Notes under the pieces: model-generated | The model's input: the letters and a program-made list of their open reading frames with translations, nothing else | Database searches by the model: none | Told to the model about the DNA's origin: nothing | Made by a program: the position numbers and the translations under genes | Shown: one piece after another, positions 50,621-59,782 of the stretch | Layout: each line of letters opens with the position of its first letter | Position numbering within the stretch: the stretch's first letter is position 1 | NCBI GenBank assembly: GCA_020630775.1 | Contig: JAHDIN010000011.1 | Span: forward strand, 193-64,192 | Direction of reading: 5' to 3' | Source of the DNA: Saprospiraceae bacterium | GTDB lineage: Bacteria; Bacteroidota; Bacteroidia; Chitinophagales; Saprospiraceae | DNA length: 64,000 bases

Positions 50621-51192
50621 AATATTGGGCTATAGGCATATCGATTTTCATCCTTTTCTCAGCTTGTCAGACTTCTGAATATGAAGCCTTGGTCAAACAA
50701 GAATTAGAGACAGGAGTTGTGTATGAAGAAACATTCTTAGGTCTTAAAAATGGATTAACTAAGAAAGCATTTTATGATGAATGTTGGCAATTAAATAAGC
50801 AACAATTGGTTAGTCAAGGTCCTGATAATAACTATGCTCAATATATCTTGGATGCTCCTGAATACGAGTCCGATTCTCTCAAAAAAGTAAAGATATTATT
50901 CTACGGCATTTTTGATGATAATGACATCATGCACGGTATGGATATGAAAATGTCATTCGTAAGTTGGGCGCCATGGAATAAAAAGTATTATTCTGATCAA
51001 CTCATAGATCATATGAAGCAGTGGTACATGTATAAATACGGAAAGAATGAGTTTATAAAAATTAGTATAAAAGACAATCTTGAGGCTTGGGTAAAAGTAG
51101 ATGGTAATAGACAAATATTAATGTATCCAAATGGCGTCGAGGAAGTAATTGTAAGAATTGAAGACCTAAGACAAAAATATTCAAAAAGCTAG
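50617..51192 (+). CDS. Small lipoprotein of unknown function
   Basis: 191 aa, lipoprotein signal (FILFSACQTS, Cys17). The ATG overlaps the previous stop (ATGA) and its TAG overlaps the GTG of the next gene, so it is wedged between two CRTAC1 homologues. No domain recognised. The mature part is rich in Tyr, Trp, Lys and Asp, with repeated aromatic patches (e.g. SFVSWAPWNKKYYSDQ). It may help assemble or anchor the neighbouring FG-GAP proteins; this is inferred from position only. Confidence 0.6.
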   Translation: MKYWAIGISIFILFSACQTSEYEALVKQELETGVVYEETFLGLKNGLTKKAFYDECWQLNKQQLVSQGPDNNYAQYILDAPEYESDSLKKVKILFYGIFDDNDIMHGMDMKMSFVSWAPWNKKYYSDQLIDHMKQWYMYKYGKNEFIKISIKDNLEAWVKVDGNRQILMYPNGVEEVIVRIEDLRQKYSKS

Positions 51193-54100
51193 TGAAGGTT
51201 TTGAAATACATATCCATTATTTTAATGATCCTATGCATTGGATCTTGTGGAGAAGAAGCGCTAGCTCCTTCTAAAATATTTAAACGTTTAGATAATAATT
51301 CCATCGGAGTCAATTTTTCAAATGACCTCGTTTCTACAATGGATTTTAATGTCTATAAATACCGAAACTTTTATAATGGTGGTGGCGTCGCATTAGGGGA
51401 TGTTAACAATGATGGTCTACTTGATATTTATTTAGTATCCAATCTAGACTCCAATAAGTTATTTGTCAATAAAGGTAATTTTCAATTTGAGGACGTTACA
51501 AAACAAGCTGGTGTAAAAGGTCAAAAAGCATGGTCTACAGGTGTGAGTTTTGTAGATATTAATCATGATGGTTTTATGGATATCTATGTGTGCAACTCAG
51601 GTGACCTGAAAGGCGACAATAAAGAAAATGAGCTATTCATAAATAATGGGGATTTGACATTTACTGAAGCTGCTGCAGAATATGGTTTAAATGACAAAGG
51701 TTATTCGACGCACGCTTCATTTTTTGATTATGATAAAGATGGGGATCTCGATGTCTATATTTTAAATAATTCTTACACAGCAATAGGTAGTTTCAATCTC
51801 CGTAAAAATGAACGCCCTAACCGAGATGAATTGGGAGGAGATAAATTGATGCGCAACGATAATGGAAAATTCGTTGATGTCAGCGAAGCGGCTGGGATCT
51901 ATGGAAGCGAAATTGGTTTTGGACTCGGTGTTACTTTATCTGATTTTAATAATGACAATTGGGATGATATTTTTATATCCAATGATTTCTTTGAGCGTGA
52001 CTACTTATACATTAATCAAAAGAACGGCACTTTCAAAGAAGACTTGGTTAACCAAATGCATTCAATAAGTGGTGCTTCTATGGGCGCCGATGCAGCGGAT
52101 ATAAATAATGATGGTCATTCTGATTTATTCGTTACTGAAATGTTGCCCTTTCAATATGACCGACTTAAAAGTGTCACCACATTTGAGGATTGGAATAAAT
52201 ATTCTTATGTCGTTAAAAATGATTACCATCACCAGTTTACCAGAAATGTCATGCAGCTCAATAATGGCAACAACTCATTTTCTGAAGTATCTCGTTTGGC
52301 TGGAGTCGAAGCATCTGATTGGAGTTGGGGTGCTTTGTTTTTTGATATGGATAATGATGGCCTCAAGGATTTGTTTATTGCCAATGGCATCTATAAAGAT
52401 TTAACCGATCAAGATTACTTGCAGTATATTGCCAATGAATCTGTCATCAGTAAAATCATTTCTGATGAGGGTGTGGATTATAAAGAGTTGATAGATATCA
52501 TTCCTTCTAATAAAGTGCCTAACAGAGCCTTTTTGAATAAAGGGAATATGGTTTTTGACGAACTAGAACATATCGGCTTAAGTGAGCCAAGTTTCTCTAA
52601 TGGTGCAGCTTATGGTGATTTAGATAATGATGGAGATCTAGACCTTGTTGTCAATAACATCAACATGCCTTGTTTTGTATATGAAAACACAACTTCAGGT
52701 GTCTCGAATAATTATTTGAAAATTGAATTGAAGTCTAACTCCAAGAATATTCATGCGATTGGTGCAAAAGTCCAAGTTACTGGAAATGGCCAAACAATAA
52801 CCTATGAGAATGTAACCGCAAAGGGTTTTCAGTCAAGCATCGATCATGTCATGACAATAGGCTTGGGCAATTTAACTACTGTTGATGTACTTGTTAATTG
52901 GCCTTCTGGCAAGACTTCTCAAATGAAGGCTGTGAATGCTAATCAGAAAATTATTTTGGAGGAGCCCGCGCAAGCTAAGAATTCGCTAAGTGTAAGGACG
53001 CCACGTTCTTCAAGAAAATTTAAAGTAAGCAACGCCGATTGGAATTATATCAAGGGCGAAAAAAATTATTCGGACTTTAATCGAGAGCGATTGATTTATC
53101 ATATGCGTAACAATGAAGGCGCATGCATAGGTCAGGCTGACCTAAATGGTGATGGTAAAGAAGATTATGTTTTACCAGGTGCGAAAGGATTTGCTTCCGA
53201 GATATTTTTAAGTCAACAGGATGGAAGCTATCTGTCAACGCTTAATGATTTGACCGCACACACGGAAGCAGAACAATTGGACTGTACTATAGATGACTTT
53301 GATGGTGATGGTGACTTAGATATATTTTTTGCAAGCGGAGGGGTAGAGCATTCAGAGTTTTCACCTTTCTTAAATGATCAGTTGTATGTAAATGATGGAT
53401 CAGGAAAATTTGATTTATCAGATTTAGGTCCTGAAAAACAAAAGTTGGTTAGTTCCACGGTAGAAAGTGCTGATTTCGATGGAGATGGGGATATGGATTT
53501 ATTTATTGGCGAACGATTAAAGTTAGGTCTCAATGGAGAGGCTTGTTCGGGCTTTATTTATCAAAATGATGGTTCGGGTAATTTTAAAGATGTGACGACT
53601 TCTTTGGCGCCAGAATTAAAAGACTTGGGTATGATCACAGATAGTCAGTGGGCAGATATAGACGGCGATGGTGATCAGGATTTATTAGTCATTGGCGAGT
53701 ATATGGGATTAAATATATTCGTGCAGGATGGTGGTCAATTTAAACTCAAAATGGCGAATGCCAATATTCCACTTAAAGGCTGGTGGAATGTATTAGAATT
53801 AGCAGACATAGATCAGGATGGTGACTTAGATGTGCTCATGGGTAATCATGGAAAAAACAGCAGGTTTAGCGCTTCTGAAGATCAGCCATTGAAGTTGTAT
53901 TATTCAGATTTTGATAAGAATGGATTTAAGGAAGGGATTCTGACATTCAACGATGGTGAAAAAGATTTTCCATTTGCATTACGTCATAATTTGATTGACC
54001 AGATCAAGTCATTAAAGAAAAATTTCCCAGATTATAAGTCGTTTAAAGACGCGGACATACTCAAAATATTCACAAAGGAACAGATTGCAGAAGCAGATAT

Positions 54101-54467
54101 TTTAGAGGTCAACCAATTAAGCACTGTACTACTAATAAATGAAGGTCGCCTAAATTTTAAATCTGTAGATCTTCCTATAGAAACCCAGTTTAGTACAGTC
54201 AATGCCATAGAAGTCGGTGACTTTGATAATGATGGAGATCACGATATTTTAATGGGCGGTAACTTGTATAAGGCTTTGCCAGAAGTAGGTATTTATGATG
54301 CGACTCAAGGATTGTATTTAGAAAATGAAGGTGCACTCAAGTTTAAGTATGTGCCTTCAACGCATAGCTTAGGAATTAAAGGTCAGATTAGAGACTTTGC
54401 AAAAGTTGGCAATGAAGTAATGGTCGTAGTTAGCGGAGACACTTTAAAAACTATTGAATTTAACTAA
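51192..54467 (+). CDS. CRTAC1-type FG-GAP/VCBS repeat lipoprotein 2
   Basis: 1091 aa from GTG, lipoprotein signal (ILCIGSCGEE, Cys19). Same architecture as copy 1: N-terminal FG-GAP repeats (YRNFYNGGGVALGDVNNDGLLDIY near 54-77), an acidic loop region with DWSWGALFFDMDNDGLKDLFIANG, and an ASPIC/UnbV-like domain in the middle (GAKVQVTGNGQTITYENVTAKGFQSSIDHVMTIGLG). A second set of repeats follows (DQDGDLDVLMGNHG, DFDNDGDHDILMGGN). It shares long stretches with copies 1 and 3. Overlaps copy 3 by 1 bp (TAATG). Confidence 0.9.
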   Translation: MKVLKYISIILMILCIGSCGEEALAPSKIFKRLDNNSIGVNFSNDLVSTMDFNVYKYRNFYNGGGVALGDVNNDGLLDIYLVSNLDSNKLFVNKGNFQFEDVTKQAGVKGQKAWSTGVSFVDINHDGFMDIYVCNSGDLKGDNKENELFINNGDLTFTEAAAEYGLNDKGYSTHASFFDYDKDGDLDVYILNNSYTAIGSFNLRKNERPNRDELGGDKLMRNDNGKFVDVSEAAGIYGSEIGFGLGVTLSDFNNDNWDDIFISNDFFERDYLYINQKNGTFKEDLVNQMHSISGASMGADAADINNDGHSDLFVTEMLPFQYDRLKSVTTFEDWNKYSYVVKNDYHHQFTRNVMQLNNGNNSFSEVSRLAGVEASDWSWGALFFDMDNDGLKDLFIANGIYKDLTDQDYLQYIANESVISKIISDEGVDYKELIDIIPSNKVPNRAFLNKGNMVFDELEHIGLSEPSFSNGAAYGDLDNDGDLDLVVNNINMPCFVYENTTSGVSNNYLKIELKSNSKNIHAIGAKVQVTGNGQTITYENVTAKGFQSSIDHVMTIGLGNLTTVDVLVNWPSGKTSQMKAVNANQKIILEEPAQAKNSLSVRTPRSSRKFKVSNADWNYIKGEKNYSDFNRERLIYHMRNNEGACIGQADLNGDGKEDYVLPGAKGFASEIFLSQQDGSYLSTLNDLTAHTEAEQLDCTIDDFDGDGDLDIFFASGGVEHSEFSPFLNDQLYVNDGSGKFDLSDLGPEKQKLVSSTVESADFDGDGDMDLFIGERLKLGLNGEACSGFIYQNDGSGNFKDVTTSLAPELKDLGMITDSQWADIDGDGDQDLLVIGEYMGLNIFVQDGGQFKLKMANANIPLKGWWNVLELADIDQDGDLDVLMGNHGKNSRFSASEDQPLKLYYSDFDKNGFKEGILTFNDGEKDFPFALRHNLIDQIKSLKKNFPDYKSFKDADILKIFTKEQIAEADILEVNQLSTVLLINEGRLNFKSVDLPIETQFSTVNAIEVGDFDNDGDHDILMGGNLYKALPEVGIYDATQGLYLENEGALKFKYVPSTHSLGIKGQIRDFAKVGNEVMVVVSGDTLKTIEFN

Positions 54468-57400
54468 TGAGGCGTATAGTCATTTATATCATGTCCTTCT
54501 TTTTGCTATTGGTATCGTGCACCAGTGAAAATTCCGTAGAAAGTAACGTTCTTGATAATTCAATTTTTAGTGAACTCGATCCTGCGCAAACGGGATTAGA
54601 ATTTTCCAATGATTTAAAACCTGATACAAGATTAAATATTTTGGAATACCTCTACTACTATAATGGTGGAGGTGTGGCGATTGGCGATATCAATGGTGAT
54701 GGTTTAGAAGATGTTTATCTAACGGCAAATCAGAAACCCGATAAACTTTTTCTCAATAAGGGTGACTTGCATTTTGAAGATATATCAGCTTCCGCTGGAA
54801 TCGAACAGGGTTTGGACTGGGCCACTGGAGTGACGATGGACGATGTCAATAATGATGGACTTATGGATATCTATGTGTGTATCGTCGATCCTGTCACAGC
54901 TAATAAAACGCATAATCGATTATATATCAACCAAGGAGATCTCACTTTTAAAGAAATGTCAACAGCTTACGGTTTAGATTTTTCTGGGTTTTCTACACAA
55001 GCCAGTTTTTTCGATTATGATAATGATGGTGATCTGGATATGTATCTCTTAAATCATTCTATTCACTCTGTTAGAAGTTATGGTAAAGTCGAAAAGCGTA
55101 ATGAAAAAGATGCTTTGGCAGGGGATCGTCTTTTCGAAAGTCAAATAAATCAAGGTGAAGAAAAATTTATTGATGTCACAGAAAAAGCTGGCATTTACAG
55201 CAGTGCTTTAGGGTATGGTTTAAGTGTGGCGACAGCTGATGTAAATGGAGATGGTTATGATGATATTTATGTGGCCAATGACTTTCATGAAAATGACTAC
55301 CTCTATATAAATCAAGGTAACAAGACTTTCACAGAGCGTAATAAATTAATGGCGCACACCAGCAAGTTTTCAATGGGTGTTGACATCGCTGATATGAATA
55401 ATGATGGCTTGCAAGACATTTTTACGACAGATATGTTGCCCTATGATGTCGGTGTAGCGATGAGGTCTGGCGGTGAAGATACAGATCAGATATTTCAGAT
55501 ACGTAAAGATTTAGGATTCGAAGATCAGTATGCTCGAAATCATTTTCAACTACAACAGTCCAATGGGCAATTTTCAGATATTGCTTTGATGACCAAAACT
55601 TATGCCACCGATTGGAGTTGGGCCGTATTATTAAATGACTTTGATAATAATGGTTTGCAAGATATCTTCATATCGAATGGTATCGTCAAACGACCAAATG
55701 ATTTAGATTATATAAAGTACATCAATCAGAATGAGAAAATTTTAGGTGATGGCATTACACAACAAGAGCTAGATGATGTCTTAGCGATAATGCCTTCTCA
55801 AAAATTGAGTAATTTTCTGTTTACTCAAGATGCGCATTTAGAATTTTCTAGTCTAAATAAAAGTGCGATTGGAAGTCCTAGTTTTTCTAATGGTGCCGCA
55901 TATGCAGATTTAGATCATGATGGAGATCTGGACTTGATTGTTAATAATATCAATGCTTCGGCTTCTGTTTTTGAAAATAATACGAAGCAGTCTGGAAAAT
56001 CAAGTGGCGCTAATAATTATATACAATTTAGTTTTCCTCTGCCTAAAGCGACCATTCATCCAAAAGGATCCAACGTTAAGGTTTGTACAAAGGGCGTTTG
56101 TCAAACCAAGCTCTATGCCAACGTGAAAGGCTACCAATCTTCTTCTTCGCATATATTACACTTCGGATTAGGTAATGCTCAGAAAGTTGATTCAGTTGTT
56201 GTGACATGGAAGCATGCAGGTCAATCGACTTGGCGCAATATTGATGTAAATCAGACCATGGCATTAAGCATGGATAAAGAATTGAAATCTGCAAAATCTG
56301 ATACGCAGTCAGCTTTATTCAATACATCTGTTTGGTCTATCGCCCATCAAGAAAATGATTTTAAAGATTATAACTACGAAAAACTAATTCCAGAACGCTT
56401 ATCAGCAGAGGGCCCTGCTGCTGTATCTGCGGATTTTAATCAAGATGGAATTAAAGACATATTCCTAGGTGGAGGTAAATTTCAAGAGGCAAAGCTCTTT
56501 CTAGGTAATCGTTCTGGTGCATACAAAATGTTGCAGAATAAAGATTTCAAACGTGATGCAAAGTATGAGGATGTACATGCAGCTACCATAGATTTCGATA
56601 AAGACGGTGATTTGGATTTGTATGTCGTTAGTGGCGGAAGTCAAAATAAAGAATTAGATAAGGAATTAGAGGATAGGCTCTACCTTAATGACGGGAAGGG
56701 TAATCTAAAACGCATTCCATTATCATTACCACATACCAACGGTAGTTGTGTAGCTGTAGGAGATTTTGATCAAGATGGTTATGATGATCTGTTTGTGGGT
56801 GCGCGTAATATGCCATTCTTTTATGGACTCTCTCCTTACAGTTTTATTCTGCGAAATAAAAATGGAACTGGTGTAGAAATTTCAGATCAACAAAGGTGGG
56901 GTATGGTGACCGATGCACAATGGGTTGATATTGATAATGATGATGATCTAGATTTGGTTATGTGTGGAGACTGGATGAATGTGACAATTCTAGAAAACGA
57001 TAATACTGGAAAGTTTAAAGATGTAAGTGAAAAGTATAATCTTGGTGATCATGGCATGTGGAATGGTATCGCTTTAAAAGACCTGAATAATGATGGCATG
57101 CTTGATATCATTGCAGCAAATACAGGATTAAACTTTAAAATGTCTGCGAGCAGTGATCAGCACATCACCATGACCATAGCTGATACAGATAATAATGGCG
57201 CACCAGAACCCATTATCAGTTATCCCTATTTCGGTAAAGAGAAATTATTTTATGGCCTCGATATGTTGAGCGCACAGACGCCGATTTTTAGAAAGCAATT
57301 TCAGACGTATAAGGATTTTTCAAAAGTAGATCAAGCAGGCTTGGGTATTCAAAATATAGTTGAAGAAAAATATATCGATGAATTAGGGTCTTGTATGTAT

Positions 57401-57721
57401 TTATCAAAAGATGGACAATACGATAAAGTACTGTTGCCTAAAGAAGCTCAATTATCAACAATCCAAGACTTGTACTTTACGAGTGAGGGTGATTTGGTTT
57501 ATGTAGGAAATCATCATGATTATTTGACAGAGCTGGGTACCAATCAAGCTAATTCGGGAGGTGTCTTTTCTAACTTTAATTTAGAAACGCAATCCTATGA
57601 TGTGCATCAAAGCTTAGGCCTGGCACCACATATAAATACACGAGAAATTGTAGAGTTGACCAATAATAGATACTTAGTCGTATGCAATAATGATTATCAA
57701 TATTTTATTGACCTAAATTGA
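54467..57721 (+). CDS. CRTAC1-type FG-GAP/VCBS repeat lipoprotein 3
   Basis: 1084 aa, lipoprotein signal (FFLLLVSCTS, Cys18). Third homologue in the run: calcium-loop repeats (GDINGDGLEDVYL, DVNNDGLMDIYVC, DLDHDGDLDLIVNN) with an UnbV-like domain around 520-610 and a second propeller set to the C-terminus. The mid-protein DYDNDGDLDMYLLNHS and HENDYLYINQG segments match the paralogues. Predicted surface protein. Its TGA overlaps a TTG upstream of the GH65 ATG. Confidence 0.9.
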   Translation: MRRIVIYIMSFFLLLVSCTSENSVESNVLDNSIFSELDPAQTGLEFSNDLKPDTRLNILEYLYYYNGGGVAIGDINGDGLEDVYLTANQKPDKLFLNKGDLHFEDISASAGIEQGLDWATGVTMDDVNNDGLMDIYVCIVDPVTANKTHNRLYINQGDLTFKEMSTAYGLDFSGFSTQASFFDYDNDGDLDMYLLNHSIHSVRSYGKVEKRNEKDALAGDRLFESQINQGEEKFIDVTEKAGIYSSALGYGLSVATADVNGDGYDDIYVANDFHENDYLYINQGNKTFTERNKLMAHTSKFSMGVDIADMNNDGLQDIFTTDMLPYDVGVAMRSGGEDTDQIFQIRKDLGFEDQYARNHFQLQQSNGQFSDIALMTKTYATDWSWAVLLNDFDNNGLQDIFISNGIVKRPNDLDYIKYINQNEKILGDGITQQELDDVLAIMPSQKLSNFLFTQDAHLEFSSLNKSAIGSPSFSNGAAYADLDHDGDLDLIVNNINASASVFENNTKQSGKSSGANNYIQFSFPLPKATIHPKGSNVKVCTKGVCQTKLYANVKGYQSSSSHILHFGLGNAQKVDSVVVTWKHAGQSTWRNIDVNQTMALSMDKELKSAKSDTQSALFNTSVWSIAHQENDFKDYNYEKLIPERLSAEGPAAVSADFNQDGIKDIFLGGGKFQEAKLFLGNRSGAYKMLQNKDFKRDAKYEDVHAATIDFDKDGDLDLYVVSGGSQNKELDKELEDRLYLNDGKGNLKRIPLSLPHTNGSCVAVGDFDQDGYDDLFVGARNMPFFYGLSPYSFILRNKNGTGVEISDQQRWGMVTDAQWVDIDNDDDLDLVMCGDWMNVTILENDNTGKFKDVSEKYNLGDHGMWNGIALKDLNNDGMLDIIAANTGLNFKMSASSDQHITMTIADTDNNGAPEPIISYPYFGKEKLFYGLDMLSAQTPIFRKQFQTYKDFSKVDQAGLGIQNIVEEKYIDELGSCMYLSKDGQYDKVLLPKEAQLSTIQDLYFTSEGDLVYVGNHHDYLTELGTNQANSGGVFSNFNLETQSYDVHQSLGLAPHINTREIVELTNNRYLVVCNNDYQYFIDLN

Positions 57722-57726
57722 ACACT

Positions 57727-59760
57727 ATGAAAACTTTATCTTGCTTAATAGCCAGTTTTATATTTTCAATTAGTCTTACAGCCCAAGACGCTTGGACAGT
57801 TGAAGCCAATGAAATTGATCCCAATAATTATTTTGGCGTTACCGTCGCTAATGGCATTATCGGTGTGGTGTCTTCTCCTGAGCCTATGAAAGTAAAGGAC
57901 GTCGTACTGAATGGTACTTTCGATTATTATCAAAGAGGCAGAGTCTCCAATATCCTAAAGTCATTTAATCACCTCAATATGAATTTGGATATTGATCGTC
58001 ACAGAATAGGACCTTCTAATATTCAAAATTATAAGCAAGTGCTTAATATGAAAAATGCCTCGCTTGAAACCAGTTTTGATGTTGGTAAGAAAGCTAATGT
58101 AAAAACAACGATGATGGCATTGAGGCATTTGCCGTATACCTCTATGATCGTAGTAGAAATAAAAGCGAAGCAAGATATCTTAATAACACCTATGTCTGTC
58201 ATAGAGGCGCCAGTGCATTTGAATGATGTTAGGAATTATTATGCAGAGATAGATCGTCCACATGTTAAGATTCCTTTGATGACAAGTGTAGGTTTAAGTC
58301 CAAGTGGGAGAATAAAAGTAGCGGCATCCAACAGTTTTATTTTTGAAGAAGGTCATGGTCACGAACCAGATTTAATTCATGAGGACTGGGACTATAATAT
58401 GCACTTAACAAAATTTCATAAAGAACTAAAAGCGGGTGAAACTTATTCATTTACCATAGTAGCATCAACTTGTTCTTCTGACCAATATGAAGATCCCCAT
58501 AATGAAGCTGAGCGTTTGAGCATTTATGCCATGTTGGAAGGAAAGGATCGCCTTCTAAAGAGACATACCGCAGCTTGGGACAATCTTTGGAAATCTAATG
58601 TTACGGTGGAAGGAGATGTCGATGTGACACGTGATATAAGATTTGCTTTGTATCATTTGTATTCGTTTGCGAGAGCAGGTACGGCCTATTCTCTTTCTCC
58701 AATGGGACTATCGGGACTGGGTTATAATGGTCATGTTTTTTGGGATACGGAGTTATGGATGTATCCGCCACTGCTTATGATGCATCCAGATATTGCACGT
58801 TCTCTACTAGATTATAGATTTGAAAGATTAGAAGCAGCCAAGCAAAATGCTTTTGCTCATGGTTATAAAGGTGCTATGTTCCCTTGGGAATCTGCAGGTG
58901 ACGGATCAGAGGATACGCCTGTATGGGCATTGACAGGCCCGTTTGAGCATCACATTACTGGATGTATAGGATGGGCACATTGGAAGTATTATCAAGTTAC
59001 AAAAGATAAAGAATGGCTAGAGGAAAGAGGCAACCCTGTGCTTAGAGAGATAGCCGACTTTTGGGCGAGTAGAGTGGAGCGCAATGGGCCAGGTGCTTAT
59101 GATATTAAAAATGTTGTAGCCGCTGACGAATGGGCAGAGAATGTAGACAATAATGCGTTTACTAATGCTGTGGCCATTTTATCATTACAATATGCTACTG
59201 AAGCAGCTAATGTTTTGGGTAAGAAAGCGGATCCAGATTGGAATCATGTAGCAGATAACATTCCTATTTTAAAATTTAAAGATGGTGTTATTCGTGAACA
59301 TGCGACTTTTAACGGTGAAGAAATCAAACAGGCGGATGTCAACTTATTAGCTTATCCTTTGAAGTTGTATACTGAAAAAGAGCAGATCAGAAAGGACTTG
59401 GATTATTACGAACCTATAATGTCTCCAACTGGTCCAGCAATGGGTGCGGGGATATTGTCTATTCTGTATAATCGATTAGGTGAAGCCGATCAAGCCGCTG
59501 ATGTTTTTGCTTACAGTTATAAACGAAATGAAGTGCCTCCCTTTGGCGTAATTAGTGAAGCAGCAGGAGGCAGTAATCCTTACTTTGCTACCGGCGCTGG
59601 AGCTATGCTGCAGGCGGTATTGTCAGGATTTGGTGGACTAGATATCACTGATGAAGGGGTAGAGCAAGTGGGTTCGTCAATACCGGCTTCTTGGAAGTCA
59701 ATTAAAATTACAGGTGTAGGAAAAGAGGATAAAACCTTTGAAGTCAAATCTGGAAAATAG
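57727..59760 (+). CDS. GH65-family glycoside hydrolase/phosphorylase-like protein, exported
   Basis: 677 aa from the ATG at 57727, which gives the signal peptide MKTLSCLIASFIFSISLTAQ; an upstream TTG is rejected. GH65-like: an N-terminal beta-sandwich (to about 290), then an (alpha/alpha)6 barrel with GLGYNGHVFWDTELWMYP (330-347) and VVAADEWAENVDNNAFTNA (464-482). Glu468 corresponds to the GH65 general acid. Members are maltose/trehalose/kojibiose phosphorylases, acid trehalases or the glucosyl-galactosyl-hydroxylysine glucosidase. The signal peptide argues for a hydrolase in the periplasm, since phosphorylases are cytoplasmic. Likely frees glucose from an alpha-glucoside. Confidence 0.85.
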   Translation: MKTLSCLIASFIFSISLTAQDAWTVEANEIDPNNYFGVTVANGIIGVVSSPEPMKVKDVVLNGTFDYYQRGRVSNILKSFNHLNMNLDIDRHRIGPSNIQNYKQVLNMKNASLETSFDVGKKANVKTTMMALRHLPYTSMIVVEIKAKQDILITPMSVIEAPVHLNDVRNYYAEIDRPHVKIPLMTSVGLSPSGRIKVAASNSFIFEEGHGHEPDLIHEDWDYNMHLTKFHKELKAGETYSFTIVASTCSSDQYEDPHNEAERLSIYAMLEGKDRLLKRHTAAWDNLWKSNVTVEGDVDVTRDIRFALYHLYSFARAGTAYSLSPMGLSGLGYNGHVFWDTELWMYPPLLMMHPDIARSLLDYRFERLEAAKQNAFAHGYKGAMFPWESAGDGSEDTPVWALTGPFEHHITGCIGWAHWKYYQVTKDKEWLEERGNPVLREIADFWASRVERNGPGAYDIKNVVAADEWAENVDNNAFTNAVAILSLQYATEAANVLGKKADPDWNHVADNIPILKFKDGVIREHATFNGEEIKQADVNLLAYPLKLYTEKEQIRKDLDYYEPIMSPTGPAMGAGILSILYNRLGEADQAADVFAYSYKRNEVPPFGVISEAAGGSNPYFATGAGAMLQAVLSGFGGLDITDEGVEQVGSSIPASWKSIKITGVGKEDKTFEVKSGK

Positions 59761-59782
59761 GCTAATAAATACAACGACAAAC

